64,000 nucleotides of DNA from Pieris napi (lineage: Eukaryota; Arthropoda; Insecta; Lepidoptera; Pieridae), in contig NC_062249.1 of assembly GCF_905475465.1 (NCBI RefSeq), forward strand, positions 5,468,501 through 5,532,500, given 5' to 3'. The notes under the pieces are model-generated. The model was given only the letters and a program-made list of their open reading frames with translations. It was not told the origin of the DNA and made no database searches. Positions within the stretch are counted from its first letter, which is position 1. Each line of letters starts with the position of its first letter. This document shows positions 23,646 through 34,951 of this stretch, piece by piece. Position numbers and translations under genes: made by a program.

Positions 23646-24694
23646 TTGGATTAAAATGAACATTGATGTCTTTAATTAGGCGATAATACTCCAACAGAGA
23701 AATTAACGTTCAAAATTAGAAAAGGAAATCTAATTACTTATCCAATACCTGAGGTGGTTAATAAAAAAATCATATTATGTCAAGCTGTTAAATTATTATT
23801 TATTAGATTACAGTGATAGACGTTTCTTTATCTTATCTTGTTAGATCTATTATATTGTTAAAATAACGTGTTTATCGAGTCGTTGGATTCAACTACGGAC
23901 CTCCTGATCGTAAAACAGTTGGTTAAACCAATAAGATGAGTGGACCTTAGAATATGACATTGCATAAATGTAATTATAGTTATTGTTAAAATATATATTA
24001 ATACCAGTCATGGGGACCACCATTCTTTTTTGGTGGTTATGCCATTAAATTGTAGCTTATGTGAAACGTTGGTACTTTCAACACAGCGCCATCTGTTAGA
24101 ATTGTGACTATCAAATAATAAACAAATATTTTGCAATAAAATAGTGTTGCGAGTATAAATTGAGATGTAAGCTATCCTATCTTTTAAGTTGGATCAAACT
24201 ACACACGATGTGAAATTTGATTGATATCGGTTCGGTAGTTTAGGAGTCCATAGCGGACAAACAACGTGACACGTAATTTATATATATTATATTTAAGACT
24301 TCATTTAATGTGAAGTATTTATATATCAAAAATATGACCAAAAAAGCGCTATTAACATGCAATAATAAATAGATCCACCCGATAAACAACCAAGACATTT
24401 GAAAATGTTCCTGCTATATAAACGTAGTTTGAATATGAAAATAAGTAAACGAAACAGTAGGACACCATGTAGTATGAAAATCAGTATCTAGACCAAAAAC
24501 ACGCTGTTTTAATAAGATGTAGTTAAACATATTGCAGATAGCTTAGACATTTCTCGTGTATTCCAAATATAGCTACCTACTTCCTATATAAAATATTAAT
24601 TAAATCATTTATCCATTAGATTAAGCTTAAGTAATACGTCACCATTTTTAAGAAAAGAAGATGCCTTCTATTACTATAAATCCGAAATCTTTAT
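23646..24694. other. Non-coding DNA with repeat fragments
   Basis: 24,020-24,085 is an inverted partial copy of the segment at about 11,865. 24,150-24,290 (gatatcggttcggtagttta, caaacaacgtgacacgtaat) resembles the end of the repeat at 63,102-63,441. 23,880-23,940 on the minus strand has a tRNA-B-box-like string and may be a very old SINE head. Confidence 0.4.
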
Positions 24695-25013
24695 TGTCAC
24701 GGAGCAGTGTTGGCCTACTGGCTTCAGCGTGCGACTCTCATACCTGAGGTCGTAGGTTCGATCTCCGGCTGTGCACCAATGGACTTTCTTTCTATATGCG
24801 CATTTAACATTTGCTCGAACGGTGAAGGAAAACATCGTGAGGAAACCGACATGTCTTAGACCCAAAAAATCGACGGCGTGTGTCAGGCACTGAAGGTTGA
24901 TCACCTACTTGCCTATTAGATTTAAAAATGATCTTGGAACAGATTCAGAAATCTGAGGCCAAGACCTAAAGAGGTTGTAGCGCTACTGATTTATTTATTT
25001 TTACTGTCACGGA
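24695..25013 (+). repeat. tRNA-derived SINE, family A, with target duplication
   Basis: The 9-bp sequence tgtcacgga flanks the element on both sides (24,695-24,703 and 25,005-25,013). The element has tggcctactgg, ggttcgatctccgg, the body with aggaaaacatcgtgaggaaa, and a tail ending ggttgtagcgctactgattt with a TTTA run. It sits about 100 bp downstream of the exon at 25,107, within the presumed first intron. Confidence 0.95.
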
Positions 25014-25106
25014 AGTCAGGTCCAGTAGGGTTATACGCTGCGCGTAACTTACTCAAAGCAGTAAAACTAATAAAAAGCAAATACTTATTATTAAAATAAA
25101 TCTTAC

Positions 25107-25280
25107 CTTAATAGGAGGCGCATAATCCACTGCCATCATACAATCACTATTAACTCCAGCTTCAGTCTTAATCATGGGTGGTCCATGGTATAGCTGACCC
25201 ATCTGGTGGTGATGCATTCCCCCCTCCCCCCGGCTATACCACGTGGTATACATCCCGTAATTATCACAACAGTCGCTCAT
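25107..25280 (-). CDS. First coding exon of an unidentified gene
   Basis: Starts at ATG (25,280) and stays open for 58 codons to a strong splice donor (AAG then gtaaga, 25,106-25,101), so it ends in phase 0. The peptide begins MSDCCDNYGMYTTWYS, is rich in Met, Tyr, His and Gly (GGMHHHQMGQLYHGPP), and contains MIKTEAG, a string often seen in N-terminal regions of transcription factors, where IKTE/IKxE is also a SUMO-site pattern. No domain is present. Composition is clearly less AT-rich than the flanks, and readthrough past the donor gives a hydrophobic AT-rich tail typical of intron sequence. The next exon was not found to the left, so the first intron is long or the rest is outside the window. 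Gene identity unknown. Confidence 0.7.
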
Positions 25281-25288
25281 AAATGCAT
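25277..25288 (-). promoter_or_regulatory. Three-codon upstream ORF overlapping the start codon
   Basis: An ATG at 25,288 opens a 3-codon frame (Met-His-Leu) whose TGA overlaps the main ATG as ATGA (25,280-25,277). If transcribed, ribosomes ending this ORF would be placed to reinitiate at the main start. Confidence 0.45.
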
Positions 25289-26656
25289 TTTTTCTAACAG
25301 CTTCTTTAACTGTTTTATCGGTTTTTTAACCGATTTTTTATATTCTAACGTTTATTGTATTGTCCGTAATCGCATCATTGTCGCACTACACTAATTGTTA
25401 AAGGCACCGGTTGTCTAGTTAAAAAATTGGCAATATCTGAAAAGAAAAAAAACTGTGTTAGTTTTCGTTCTGCAGTTGACCTACTGTCGTTTCTTTTCTA
25501 TGGCTACTAAATTCTTTCATTAAATGTCTTTAATTTATTGTAAGATTAACCAAGAAACTATACATTAAGAAAGACGATAGATGATATTATAAAAAAATAT
25601 ATTATAATCTGCTAGAATAGCGAGCGATAAGTATTGGTATTACAACTGTATTACAATTACGACTTCATTAATAAACGGACGTTTAAAAGAGTGATAAAAA
25701 CATTTATGATATAAGAGATTTTATAAAAAATGTTTTTAAGTTTCATATGTTAAAGTAAAGTTTTCAATATTATTCTAAGAATATTAGCCGTGGTCATAGC
25801 TCAGTGTTCTAGTCTTGGTAATCAATGGAAGGGTAGTGATTTTGCTGACATCTAGTCATTATTTTATGCATTTTTTAATTATACTTTACATATTATTATA
25901 TATCTATAAAAAAAATTTAGTTTAAAATAGCTGTTGTAGTTATGGAGCTGCATTTTACATATATTAATTAAATACCTAATAATATATGTTTTAATAATTA
26001 TTAATGATAAAATGTCAATTTATTAATTTATAATTAATATTATAATACAGTATTTACAATTTTCTTAACCTACAAAGTAATAATTAAAATAATTAAAAAT
26101 AAATAAAATTAAAATTACAACAAATTTAAAAAGTTTAAGTTTATTTTTATTTCTATAAAAATTAGTTACTAAAAGTAATGTATAAGCGTAGCGTAAGGTT
26201 TCACTGATCCTAACAAACCCTTTTCTCCCCTTCAACATTACAAAACTATAAAGATGTTTAGGGATGTCTTCTAATATGAAACAATTATTTTGTTAGGAAA
26301 CCTAATCGAATACTTGTAGGTTAATGGTTCTTATAATCAATTAATTCACCAATGTCTATCTCTCTTACTCATAACCGTCAAATATATGTTAATTGTTTTG
26401 TCCTTACCATTCTTACAACACATTTCAAACGAATGAATGAACAAAGCATTTGAGCTTTGTTTATGAAAATACTTTATGCGTAATTTCAACAAAAAAACAG
26501 TAAAGACAGCGCATGCTTACCTACAACAACTGACAGCCATACTATCAAATACAAAGTGTATTATACGCACATATACCCATTCACATACTCACACATTCAC
26601 GCATACTTCTGGTCTTAAACAACTTTTGTTGATTAAATGTAACTTTAAGACTACAT
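25281..26656. other. Region upstream of the 25,280 start; 5' UTR or intron
   Basis: AT-rich. Contains a nuclear-receptor half-site in the string gcagttgacctac at about 25,463-25,475. No clear core promoter is recognisable, so the mRNA may begin at a further upstream non-coding exon. Confidence 0.4.
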
Positions 26657-26935
26657 CAGTGGTGCTACAACCTCTTTAGGTCTTGGCCTCAGATTTCTGA
26701 ATCTGTTTCATGATCATTTTTAGATGTAATACGCAAGTAAGTGATCAGCCTCCAGTGCCTGCACACACCGTCGACTTTTTGGGTCTAAGACATATCGGTT
26801 TCCTCACGATGTTTTCCTTCACCGTTCGAGCAAATGTTAAATGCGCACATAGATAGAAAGTCCATTGGTGCACAACTGGGGATCGAACCTACGACCTCAG
26901 GGATGAAAGTCGCACGCTGAAGCGACTAGGCCAAT
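26657..26935 (-). repeat. tRNA-derived SINE, family A, full length, minus
   Basis: Minus-strand copy with head (ttggcctagtcgcttcagcg), B box (ggttcgatccccag), body and tail (aaagaggttgtagcaccact). It joins head to head with a truncated plus-strand copy beginning at about 26,934. Confidence 0.9.
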
Positions 26936-27105
26936 TCGCTCGAACGGTGAAGGAAAACATCGTGAGGAAACCGGTTTGCCTTAGACTCAAAAAGTCCACG
27001 GCGTTCGTCAGACATAGGAGGCTGATCACCAACTTGATTAACAAATGATCATGAAATAGATACAAAAATCTTAGGCCCAGACCTAAAAAAGTTGTAACGA
27101 TTATT
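26934..27105 (+). repeat. tRNA-derived SINE, family A, 5'-truncated, plus
   Basis: Begins inside the body (ttcgctcgaacggtgaagga) directly against the head of the inverted neighbour and runs to aaaaaagttgtaacg and an ATT run. The tRNA head is missing. Confidence 0.85.
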
Positions 27106-27249
27106 ATTATTACACCACGACAGTCTTAACAGAAAAAAATCGATTCAACTCTTTAAATAACAAATTTACTTTCGCATTTAGAATGTTAATAGGATCTTCA
27201 TAAGACTAAAGCCTTCATTCCGTATAAGCTGCTATCAGCTAGTGCAAGC

Positions 27250-27312
27250 TTGGCAGGTCATTGACCTCGTACCGCCCATGCCCCGCCCAGCGCAGGCCCC
27301 GCCCACGACCAG
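27250..27312. promoter_or_regulatory. GC-rich island with ecdysone-response palindrome and GC boxes
   Basis: In a very AT-rich setting this stretch is about two-thirds G+C. It contains a perfect inverted repeat of nuclear-receptor half-sites with one-base spacing (aggtcattgacct, 27,255-27,267), then ccgccc (27,272) and two ccccgccc boxes (27,281 and 27,297). It lies about 2 kb upstream of the exon at 25,280. Alternatively, a plus-strand frame (QAWQVIDLVPPMPRPAQAPP) runs into a fair donor (ag then gtaatt at 27,311), so it could be a small exon of an unseen gene. Confidence 0.45.
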
Positions 27313-28803
27313 GTAATTAAATTATCTTAATGTTGTTAAATGAATATTATGGTTTTTAACTAAATTTAATATTTAAAAGCACTTAAGTTAAATGCACATA
27401 GTTTAATGCACATAGAGTTTATATATTAAATTGAAACCATCAAGAATAAAGCAATATATTATCAGTTCTTCATAAAATCTGATAGTATTTTGTAGTGTCT
27501 TTAATTATTTAGAGTTAAACGCTATATTTTTAATTAATAACGGTGTTGGCTATACAAAAAACTATATAGATATATGTATATTTCGACGAGAGTGAAAAGA
27601 CAAGTTCAGTGCGGATCCATTGTAGTAATATTGTAAATTAAATAGTTTTCTTTACAACGTAATAAATTACTTCGTATTTCGTCGTATGTCCCTAAAAATC
27701 TTCTGATCTATGCTTGTTTTGATTTAAAGGGGGTATTTTAAAAAATGTTTCAAGAGGAAGGTATTAAAACATACAATGATATAGATATATACTTTGACTG
27801 ACTGACTTTCTGTCTGTCTTTTTTGCTTTTCTACACGCGGAGGGAGTTGCGGGAAAAATTAAGCTGAGATATCTGGTCAGCTCTTAAACTATTTTAATTA
27901 TAAAACAATTAGCTTTTCAGTTAAACTAAGTGACCGAAAAAACAACGAGCGTTTAACTTAAACGTTATTATTAAACAATTGAAGTATTAACGGTTAGTTG
28001 AATTGGATAATTGGTTAAAAACGCGCCGGTAAATGGGGAGTTAACTGAAGTTATAATAAAAAAACAAAAGCACCTTTTATATAAAATGCAACATTAATAA
28101 TTTTTGCAAGTTCATGGTTAAATGATAAACATACACATCGTTTACCCTGGTAACAAAGTCGTAAAAGCAAATTTTTTTTTTCAGGAATAATAAAAGAATA
28201 CATATAAATATATATATATTTAATATCAAATGAAAGCTATTTTTTTTCATACTTGACGATTTAAACATTGTAGTTATGTATTTAGTGTAAATAGTATTAT
28301 GACATCGGTGAAACAGGATATATTATTACCATATATTATTACTATATTCGGTTTTAAACTGTCGCATTATGTGGTTAAATTACTAATTAAAACTATCTTT
28401 ATGGTTGTTTCTATCTATTGCAGGAGAGGTAAAATTGGGTGAACGAGTATTGCTAGCATAGTGTACAAAATAATTTCCGTAGAATAAAGACATCCACGTT
28501 TTTTATATATGTATAAGCAATATGTCATGTATTGACAATAATTTTTTATTATTTATAAACAACATTTATAATCATTTCGGTAATGTATGATAACGTATAC
28601 ATAAGGTAGGAACAGCTTTGAATATTTAAAATATTGTGTAAAGGTACCTACATTAGACTTACATTGGCACTTAGGGGTGAGATCCAAGATTCATAGGAAC
28701 ACTATTGCAATAAGTAAATAAGTAATACTATCTTAATCCTAACTAATCACTATCCAACCACATGACCTCAACGTCCATCGTTTTTCAGTGCACCACCGCT
28801 ATG
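27313..28803. other. AT-rich DNA, nothing recognised
   Basis: Scattered short frames without coding character. No structured repeat seen. Confidence 0.45.
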
Positions 28804-29041
28804 TTTTTTTTTTTAGACAATTCACACCAATTGACTTAGTCCCATGTTAAGCTGGTGAAGCTTGTGTTATGGGTACTAGGCAACGGATATACATACATAC
28901 GAGATAAATACATTTTAAACACCCAAGACCTAAGCACAACACCAAATGCTCATCACATCGATGTTCGTCTCAGCCGGGGATCGAACCCGGGACCCATGGA
29001 TTCGCAGTCAGGGCTACTAACCACTAGACCAATGAGTCGTC
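28804..29041 (-). repeat. tRNA-derived SINE, family J, full length, minus
   Basis: On the minus strand it starts with a tRNA-like head (attggtctagtggttagtag, then gggttcgatccccggctgag), has a unique body, and ends in an A run (T run at 28,804-28,814). The head differs from family A. It abuts a LINE tail on its right. Confidence 0.85.
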
Positions 29042-29232
29042 AATCTGTGGAACTGTCCGTCGAGGTATTTCCAATACGACTTAGGGTTCTTTAAGAAAAG
29101 AGCGTACCCATTCTTAAAAGGTAGCAACATTCTCGCGAGTCGCGAGCCCTTTGAGATTGAGTGTCCATGGGCGGCGGTATCACTTAATATCAGGTGAGTC
29201 TCCTACCAGTTTGCCCGTTCTACAAAAAACCA
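29040..29232 (+). mobile_element. LINE 3' end, family B
   Basis: Contains gacttagggttctttaagaa, aagagcgtacccattctt and ggcggcggtatcacttaata, ending in an A run. Same family as 2364. Confidence 0.8.
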
Positions 29233-29283
29233 ACAAGGCACCGCTTAACACATCCTTCGGTTCTCACACTCAATATTAATTCC

Positions 29284-29393
29284 TGCCGTGCGATTCTGTA
29301 ACTCATGACTGTTTTACGACTGATTTGAGCACGACCGCCGCTGTGAAAACCGCTGTGTGAGTTCGAAAAGTGAGTTACAGAATCGCAAGGCAG
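29284..29393. mobile_element. MITE, family E
   Basis: Inverted ends (tgccgtgcgattctgtaact and its imperfect reverse complement ending ttacagaatcgcaaggca) with gactgatttgagcacgaccg inside. Same family as 6427 and 37,787. Confidence 0.85.
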
Positions 29394-31254
29394 ACTACTT
29401 TACTATTTTTATATTTTATATCTATTAACCTTTTTGAAATTAGTTGTTCCTGTATAGATATGTGTTAAAAGATTCAAAGTTTGAATAGTTATGATTTTTC
29501 AATCGAATATGGTGACATGACGTAGGAATTCATTAGGGGCGAACGGGCAAACTTATGATATTTTTGGGTTAAATTGGACTGAAGTTGACTCTAGTCCTCT
29601 TAGACTTTATGTAAATGATCCGATCCTCCGAATTACAGACTGCCAACTTTTTAACTTAGCTATCTATCATTGAAAGCATTTCTTAGAAAAATCTTAATAT
29701 CGTGTTTATGCCGACTTTTATGTTGAATTCGAGACATTATTCTTTGCAGACAAACATGCTAAACTACATTAGATTGTACGAACGAACGAACGTATACGTA
29801 CTTACGTAGGAACACAACAAGCTATTTCTATATGATAACTTCTTTATGCATTTAGAGTGTCCCTTGCAAGCCCCACATAAATCAATCAATAATATCAATT
29901 TATAATTTTATAAATTGCAATACGCACGTGCGTTATAATTGCATAAGCATTAATAAGATATTTTTCTTGATAAAATTATCGTTGGAAAAATAATGTAATT
30001 TTATTATTAATGTTAACAAGATCTGTGCCTAGCTTCCTAGATATTACGTTAATACAGTCCAATAGTTTCGTAAAGTATTATGAATAGACTATACGAATAC
30101 GTACCTACTCGATAAAGTTAAACTCCTTTGTTTATTCGTATTAATTATAGCTGATTGCTTGTGAATTGCACTCTCTATTGAAGTAGGTACCTACTCTTTT
30201 GTCAAATTGTGTTTACGCTGTGATGAACTTCTTCTACCGAACTAACAGGTGACTTTAGTTGAACGGTGTATTAAAACGGATTAATTATTTCAGAATGATG
30301 GGATATTTTATAGATATTATTATATAATTTTATTATATAAAACACGATTTGGTCTGAGAAAAACACGTACAGAAACTCTGACGGATTTCTTTTTACATAA
30401 CATATACGTATTTACAAATGAAAATTAATTAATCAATAAAAAGGTGCTACTAATTTTCAAGCTCAAATAACGATTTATTTAAAAAAACATGCACATAAAA
30501 TTGTGAAGACTTTTTGAGGCCTGAGCTGATTTAACGATAAAACAATCTTGCCAACAAATGTTTATTCGTCCCTTCGGCTAATAATTAAAACACTTAAAGT
30601 ATTAGTATTTTAATGTGAAATGCCATGCCTCCAGTTTAGCAGCCAGCGCAATAGTTTTCCTATTTGAAGACGTATTGTTATATTAAAAGATCTGATGAAA
30701 TTTGTGTCTTAATCACGATATAATGACGCTGTTTTATACTTCGAAGCGCATTTATTATCCTACTATTGCTTATGCATTGTGAAGGTTTGTATAATATTCA
30801 AACAAAGTTATATTGAATATTTAAATTAATATATTTTCATTTGTATATTTATAGCCGTGCTCCAGATTTTACACATGAACTTTTGGACATATTGAAGATC
30901 TCAAATGTCCAAAGGGATTACGGCTGTCTCTAAAGGAATACTTTCAGGACATTTTACTACGTGTATGTGAAACATAAATTTCGGTTCCAATAATGCATGA
31001 AAGAGACGATTTGATTTCATATTGAATATAAATCGTTTTATTATGCGTTTCGGAGTATTAATTTCGACTTTTATGGTTGTGCTGATTATAATTATTCGCT
31101 TATGTTATATATGTTACATTGTCGTGTAATGTAATTTGATTTATTTGTCTAATTATGTCAAAATCTGATCTGCAATTTGTACAAATCGCTTATAGGGTTG
31201 CCAAAACAATGTCAATTAGATAACACGTCTAGCTAATATAAAAATATATAAGCT
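29394..31254. other. AT-rich DNA, nothing recognised
   Basis: No supported features. Confidence 0.45.
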
Positions 31255-31550
31255 ATAGAAAAATAAAACAGGAGGTAAAATTTCACTTCTGAAAAGTCTA
31301 AACAGTCCCGTGCAGAGGCTGTTCCAGCGTAGAGGAATCGGTAACCCAGATAGTCCTGGAATACGTGGCTTTCTAACCAACAGAAATCCTTGGAGCAGTG
31401 AGGTCGCTCCGTGAAGCCTGCGAAGTTCCCATGAAACGTTTGAGCTTCTAGAAGGAGCTGGGCTGGCTTAATTAGCAAGACCTTTACGCACAACGGACCA
31501 AATAGGCGTCTTAGCGAAACTGATCCCCCACTCCATATATACAAACAACT
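31255..31550. other. Unclassified less AT-rich segment
   Basis: Holds a 103-codon minus-strand frame with no recognisable motif. The sharp composition change against its flanks suggests an inserted retroelement fragment. There is no second copy in the window. Confidence 0.35.
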
Positions 31551-31623
31551 CTAAACATGTTCTGATTGAGATAGCTAGTTAAAACATGCATGTTTGTTAT
31601 TTGCACGCCTGGTTTTATATTAA

Positions 31624-31872
31624 ACTAGCTGACCCTGTGAACATCGTTTCGCCTAATAGTCAATGAATGCGCAGATGATATTAAAATTAATTCTAATTAC
31701 AACAAATACCTACATCAACTGCAAAGATTAGCAGTTTTCCACAAATCATAGACTACGTGTGATGTCATTTGAGTTAAATCATTTATAACAAATTAACGGC
31801 AAGATAATTGTTAATTGACGATTCCAAAAACAAAAGAAAATTGTCCAGCCGTCTTTGTTTTATTTATATATA
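31624..31872. repeat. Dispersed repeat, family K
   Basis: Begins ctagctgaccctgtgaacat followed by cgtttcgcc and ends near ttgtccagccgtctttgttt. The start matches the repeat edge at 63,098-63,125 (agctagacccggcaaacgtt), a common insect repeat boundary. Confidence 0.55.
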
Positions 31873-32454
31873 TTGTATTAGAAACTGACGATGTATGTTA
31901 TCCGCACTTGCACTTCACACTCGACAATACATAAACCATTTATTGGAGGCTGACAATCTCAGCAGTGGATGAAGAAATGAATGTTTGTATGTTCAAATTC
32001 TACCTATCTCTATTTTACATTTATTTAAAATTATTATTATGTTTGTCAAGTCGCAATGATTAGTTTATAATAATATATTCAACATATAAAGTTTTAATCA
32101 TACTTGAACAACGGTTGAACTTCGTGAACGGGATAGTTTTAAAAATTTATAAATGTAAGGAAGTTTAATAGAGTTAAAATTATACCACTTTTGATTCTGT
32201 GTAAATATATTTTTAAATACGTAAAGGGCAAGTACATACTATAAATGGGCAAGGCATAGGTACTTTAAATTTGTCTAATTAAACAATTTAGGTACATCGT
32301 TTTAATCATGGATCTTTAACATATAATCCATGGAATTCATCTTAATTATTATAAATGGTAACAATCAAATGCGATATAATCTGTAGGTCGATTAGTTTTA
32401 ACAAATAAACGGCGATGTAATGAAGTGTAAGTGCAAGTGTATACTACAGTACTG
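31873..32454. other. AT-rich DNA, nothing recognised
   Basis: No supported features. Confidence 0.45.
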
Positions 32455-32582
32455 TAAAGGATAACATCTTAAGAAAACCGGCCGCCGTAAAAAGTTGACG
32501 TGAGTCAGGCACAGAAGGCTGACTATTAAAAAAATGATCACGAAACATCTAGCCAAGACTAAGGGTTATAGCGCCACTGTTT
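32455..32582 (+). repeat. tRNA-derived SINE, family A, 3' fragment
   Basis: Contains aaaaccggccgccgtaaaaa, gagtcaggcacagaaggctg and ttatagcgccactgtttttt. The head is missing. Confidence 0.7.
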
Positions 32583-33124
32583 TTTCTAAGATTGAGGTAT
32601 CATTAAAGCGCTAAGAATTATCATTTGATACGGGTTCTTTAAGTTAATTTTGAAATCAATATTTTAATATTATTTATCACGTCTTGAGATTTTCTTAAAT
32701 CAAATATTCTGTTCCAAGTTTTTATACTTTTAGTTTATTTTCCTTTTATACTGGTTATCATTTACTTAATCTACGCCTTAATCTTTTAAACAAATTTCGA
32801 TGTCAATTCAAGCGCGCTATTGACAACTGCTAATAAATATTAATTGCAAATTTAAGATTCCTTGTTTGTACTGTAGTTTGGGTTTATATAATATAAGTAG
32901 GATAATTTTTAAACGATCCAGTATGATTATTACAACATTACTTATTATGTGCTGCACGGCGTAAAGAGATTCGTTTCCTACATTTGTTTTATTAATGAAA
33001 CAGACACAGATATATATTTAACCTTAACGGGTCACACATATGTATTAAATAGTATGGTGTTTCTTTAATACATTTCTGTGATTTTATAATTGTCTGTTTC
33101 TGACATAAGCTGTGTTTTACACTG
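32583..33124. other. AT-rich DNA, nothing recognised
   Basis: No supported features. Confidence 0.45.
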
Positions 33125-33226
33125 CTGCAAGAGCTGTATCAGCGTGTTAAACCTGGGGTCGTGCGTTCGACTATAGAACATCGTATTTTTCTGTGCGCAA
33201 TTAACTTGTACATGGTGAGGAAGTCC
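33125..33226 (+). repeat. Diverged SINE head (family A-like)
   Basis: Weak match to the head and early body (tatcagcgtgttaaacctgg, ggtcgtgcgttcgactatag, tgtgcgcaattaac). It is cut off by the LINE tail that follows. Confidence 0.45.
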
Positions 33227-33335
33227 ACTTTTTTTTGTAGAACAGGGGGCAAATGGGCAGGAGGCTCACCTGATGTTAAGTGATACCGCCGCCCACGGAC
33301 ACTCAATGCCAGAGGGCTCGCGAGTGACCCTAAAA
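33227..33335 (-). mobile_element. LINE 3' end, family B, tail only
   Basis: Starts with a T run, then gggcaggaggctcacctgat and gttaagtgataccgccgccc. Same tail as 2364 and in the same orientation. Confidence 0.85.
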
Positions 33336-34069
33336 CCATGGAGGCAACTCTAATAAATAGCTAATTTAGTTAGCCAAGGTATCACGTCACAGAGTATATG
33401 TATTTTATCAAGGCGAAAGCCTCAAGGACTGTGCAAAGCGAAAGCCTCTAAGTTATGAAACTGTTTTAAGAAATCCTCTTCGGGATTTTTGATATCAATT
33501 AAATATGAAGTAGTGTCACGGGTTATTTAAATTGTTTAAGCCACGCTTCTTCTGATGGCTTTGATTTAATTACCCTTTAATATATTTAGTTCTTGTAGTA
33601 GCTTTGTAACCTATTAAGTCTCATCTCTTAAGTTAGGTGTCTCTGACCACGAGGCTACATCCGATTTGAAACCTTCTCCCGTAGTTATATATGTAAGTAG
33701 TTTAGGTAATAGTCATCCTTAAAATAAATGGTTTTTCGTGTCACTATTGTCACTGTCATTGTCAAATATATGTAACAAGACATTCCTTATTTAGTTATAA
33801 TAAACCCACAAAGATTATAGACTAATATGGCACCCAAATACATATATATGTTGATAAATTAGATTAAGTATTTACCTATTTTTAAAAAATCCACATTTAC
33901 CTCCACAACACAAAACCATAATCACAGCACTAATCACTCTATAAAAACAATAAACACGATATTAAAACCGTAAATATAGAAAAAACCGGTATTTTTAAAT
34001 TTTTTGTCGCATTTTTTCGTGCAACACGCGACAACCCCGCGCGAAGGCTTACGGTTTACTAAAAACTGA
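33336..34069. other. AT-rich DNA, nothing recognised
   Basis: No repeat family or gene is supported. The right end grades into the candidate promoter island. Confidence 0.4.
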
Positions 34070-34185
34070 ACTGAAATATCATGGGAGGCATGCGTACGTG
34101 CGAGATAGATATAGAATTTTCCACACATTAGAAGGAGACGGGGCATCGCTGTGTGGGCGGAGTTGTGGGCGTGGCCTATATACAT
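34070..34185. promoter_or_regulatory. Candidate promoter island with GC boxes and TATA-like box
   Basis: Holds gtgggcgg (34,153), gtgggcgtgg (34,165) and tatata (34,177-34,182). Read on the minus strand the same boxes lie about 80 bp upstream of ttcagttcag (34,078-34,069), which fits the arthropod initiator TCAGT. It could serve the minus-strand gene beginning at 25,280, giving a leader intron of about 9 kb, or be unrelated. Confidence 0.3.
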
Positions 34186-34498
34186 ATACCGATATATATG
34201 TTTTTATATGTATGTGAGTAGCTTTTTGCGTCGAGTGCATTGTCTTAGGTTTTTTTATTTGCAAATGGTATAAGATTTTATAGATACCATTATAAGTAGT
34301 GAATTTAAAGTTATTTTTATTACTAACCCCGCTGGACATCTTTCATATTAATTGTTAATTTATTTCTTCTTATTTGTTTTAATATGAGGAACTTTTCAGC
34401 ATTGACTTTGGGTTTCACAGTGGCCTTTTCAATGAATATAATAACATGGCCACACAATACTATTCAAAGAAATATCGAATGTTGTTTTTTTCATTATG

Positions 34499-34660
34499 GA
34501 TCTAGGGGTTAGCGTGCGACTCTCAAACCAAAGGTAGTCAGATCATACCCCGACGGTGCAACCCATTTCATATGCGCTATTGTAACTATGGCGTAGAGCA
34601 AAAATCTAAATATCACAGAGTGCTGATCACCTCCATCCAAAACAATCTTATGAAGATCTT
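34499..34660 (+). repeat. Highly diverged SINE (family A-like)
   Basis: Shares gcgtgcgactctcaaacc, a damaged B box and tatgcgctat and gtgctgatcacct spacing with full copies. Confidence 0.5.
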
Positions 34661-34951
34661 ATTTATGGCCATATTATCTTTTGATAAACAATATAAGGTG
34701 CCTTCCTTACAGTCGGTACCTACCTACAATTAGGAACAATGAACAACTACCAACAATTCACCAGCAGGCTGTTTAGGTTGGACAAAGGCAAATTTGGGAA
34801 CCGATTTTTCCTACCTCATAGAAATAAAAAGATTTCTGCATGACGGTTTTCTGATGTTTTACAGAAGTCTGCAACAAATTTTGCCGATGAATTTCCCCTG
34901 TCACTTGTCACACGTTCGGTGTAGTATACTTCCATATTCTAGAGTTACACA

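Noticed and set aside
28975..29041. tRNA gene on the minus strand
   Set aside because: Same reason: a tRNA-derived SINE head with an A-tailed body.
31233..31544. 103-codon minus-strand frame as a gene
   Set aside because: No motif, no splice or promoter context, and it ends in AT-rich readthrough; kept only as an unclassified segment.
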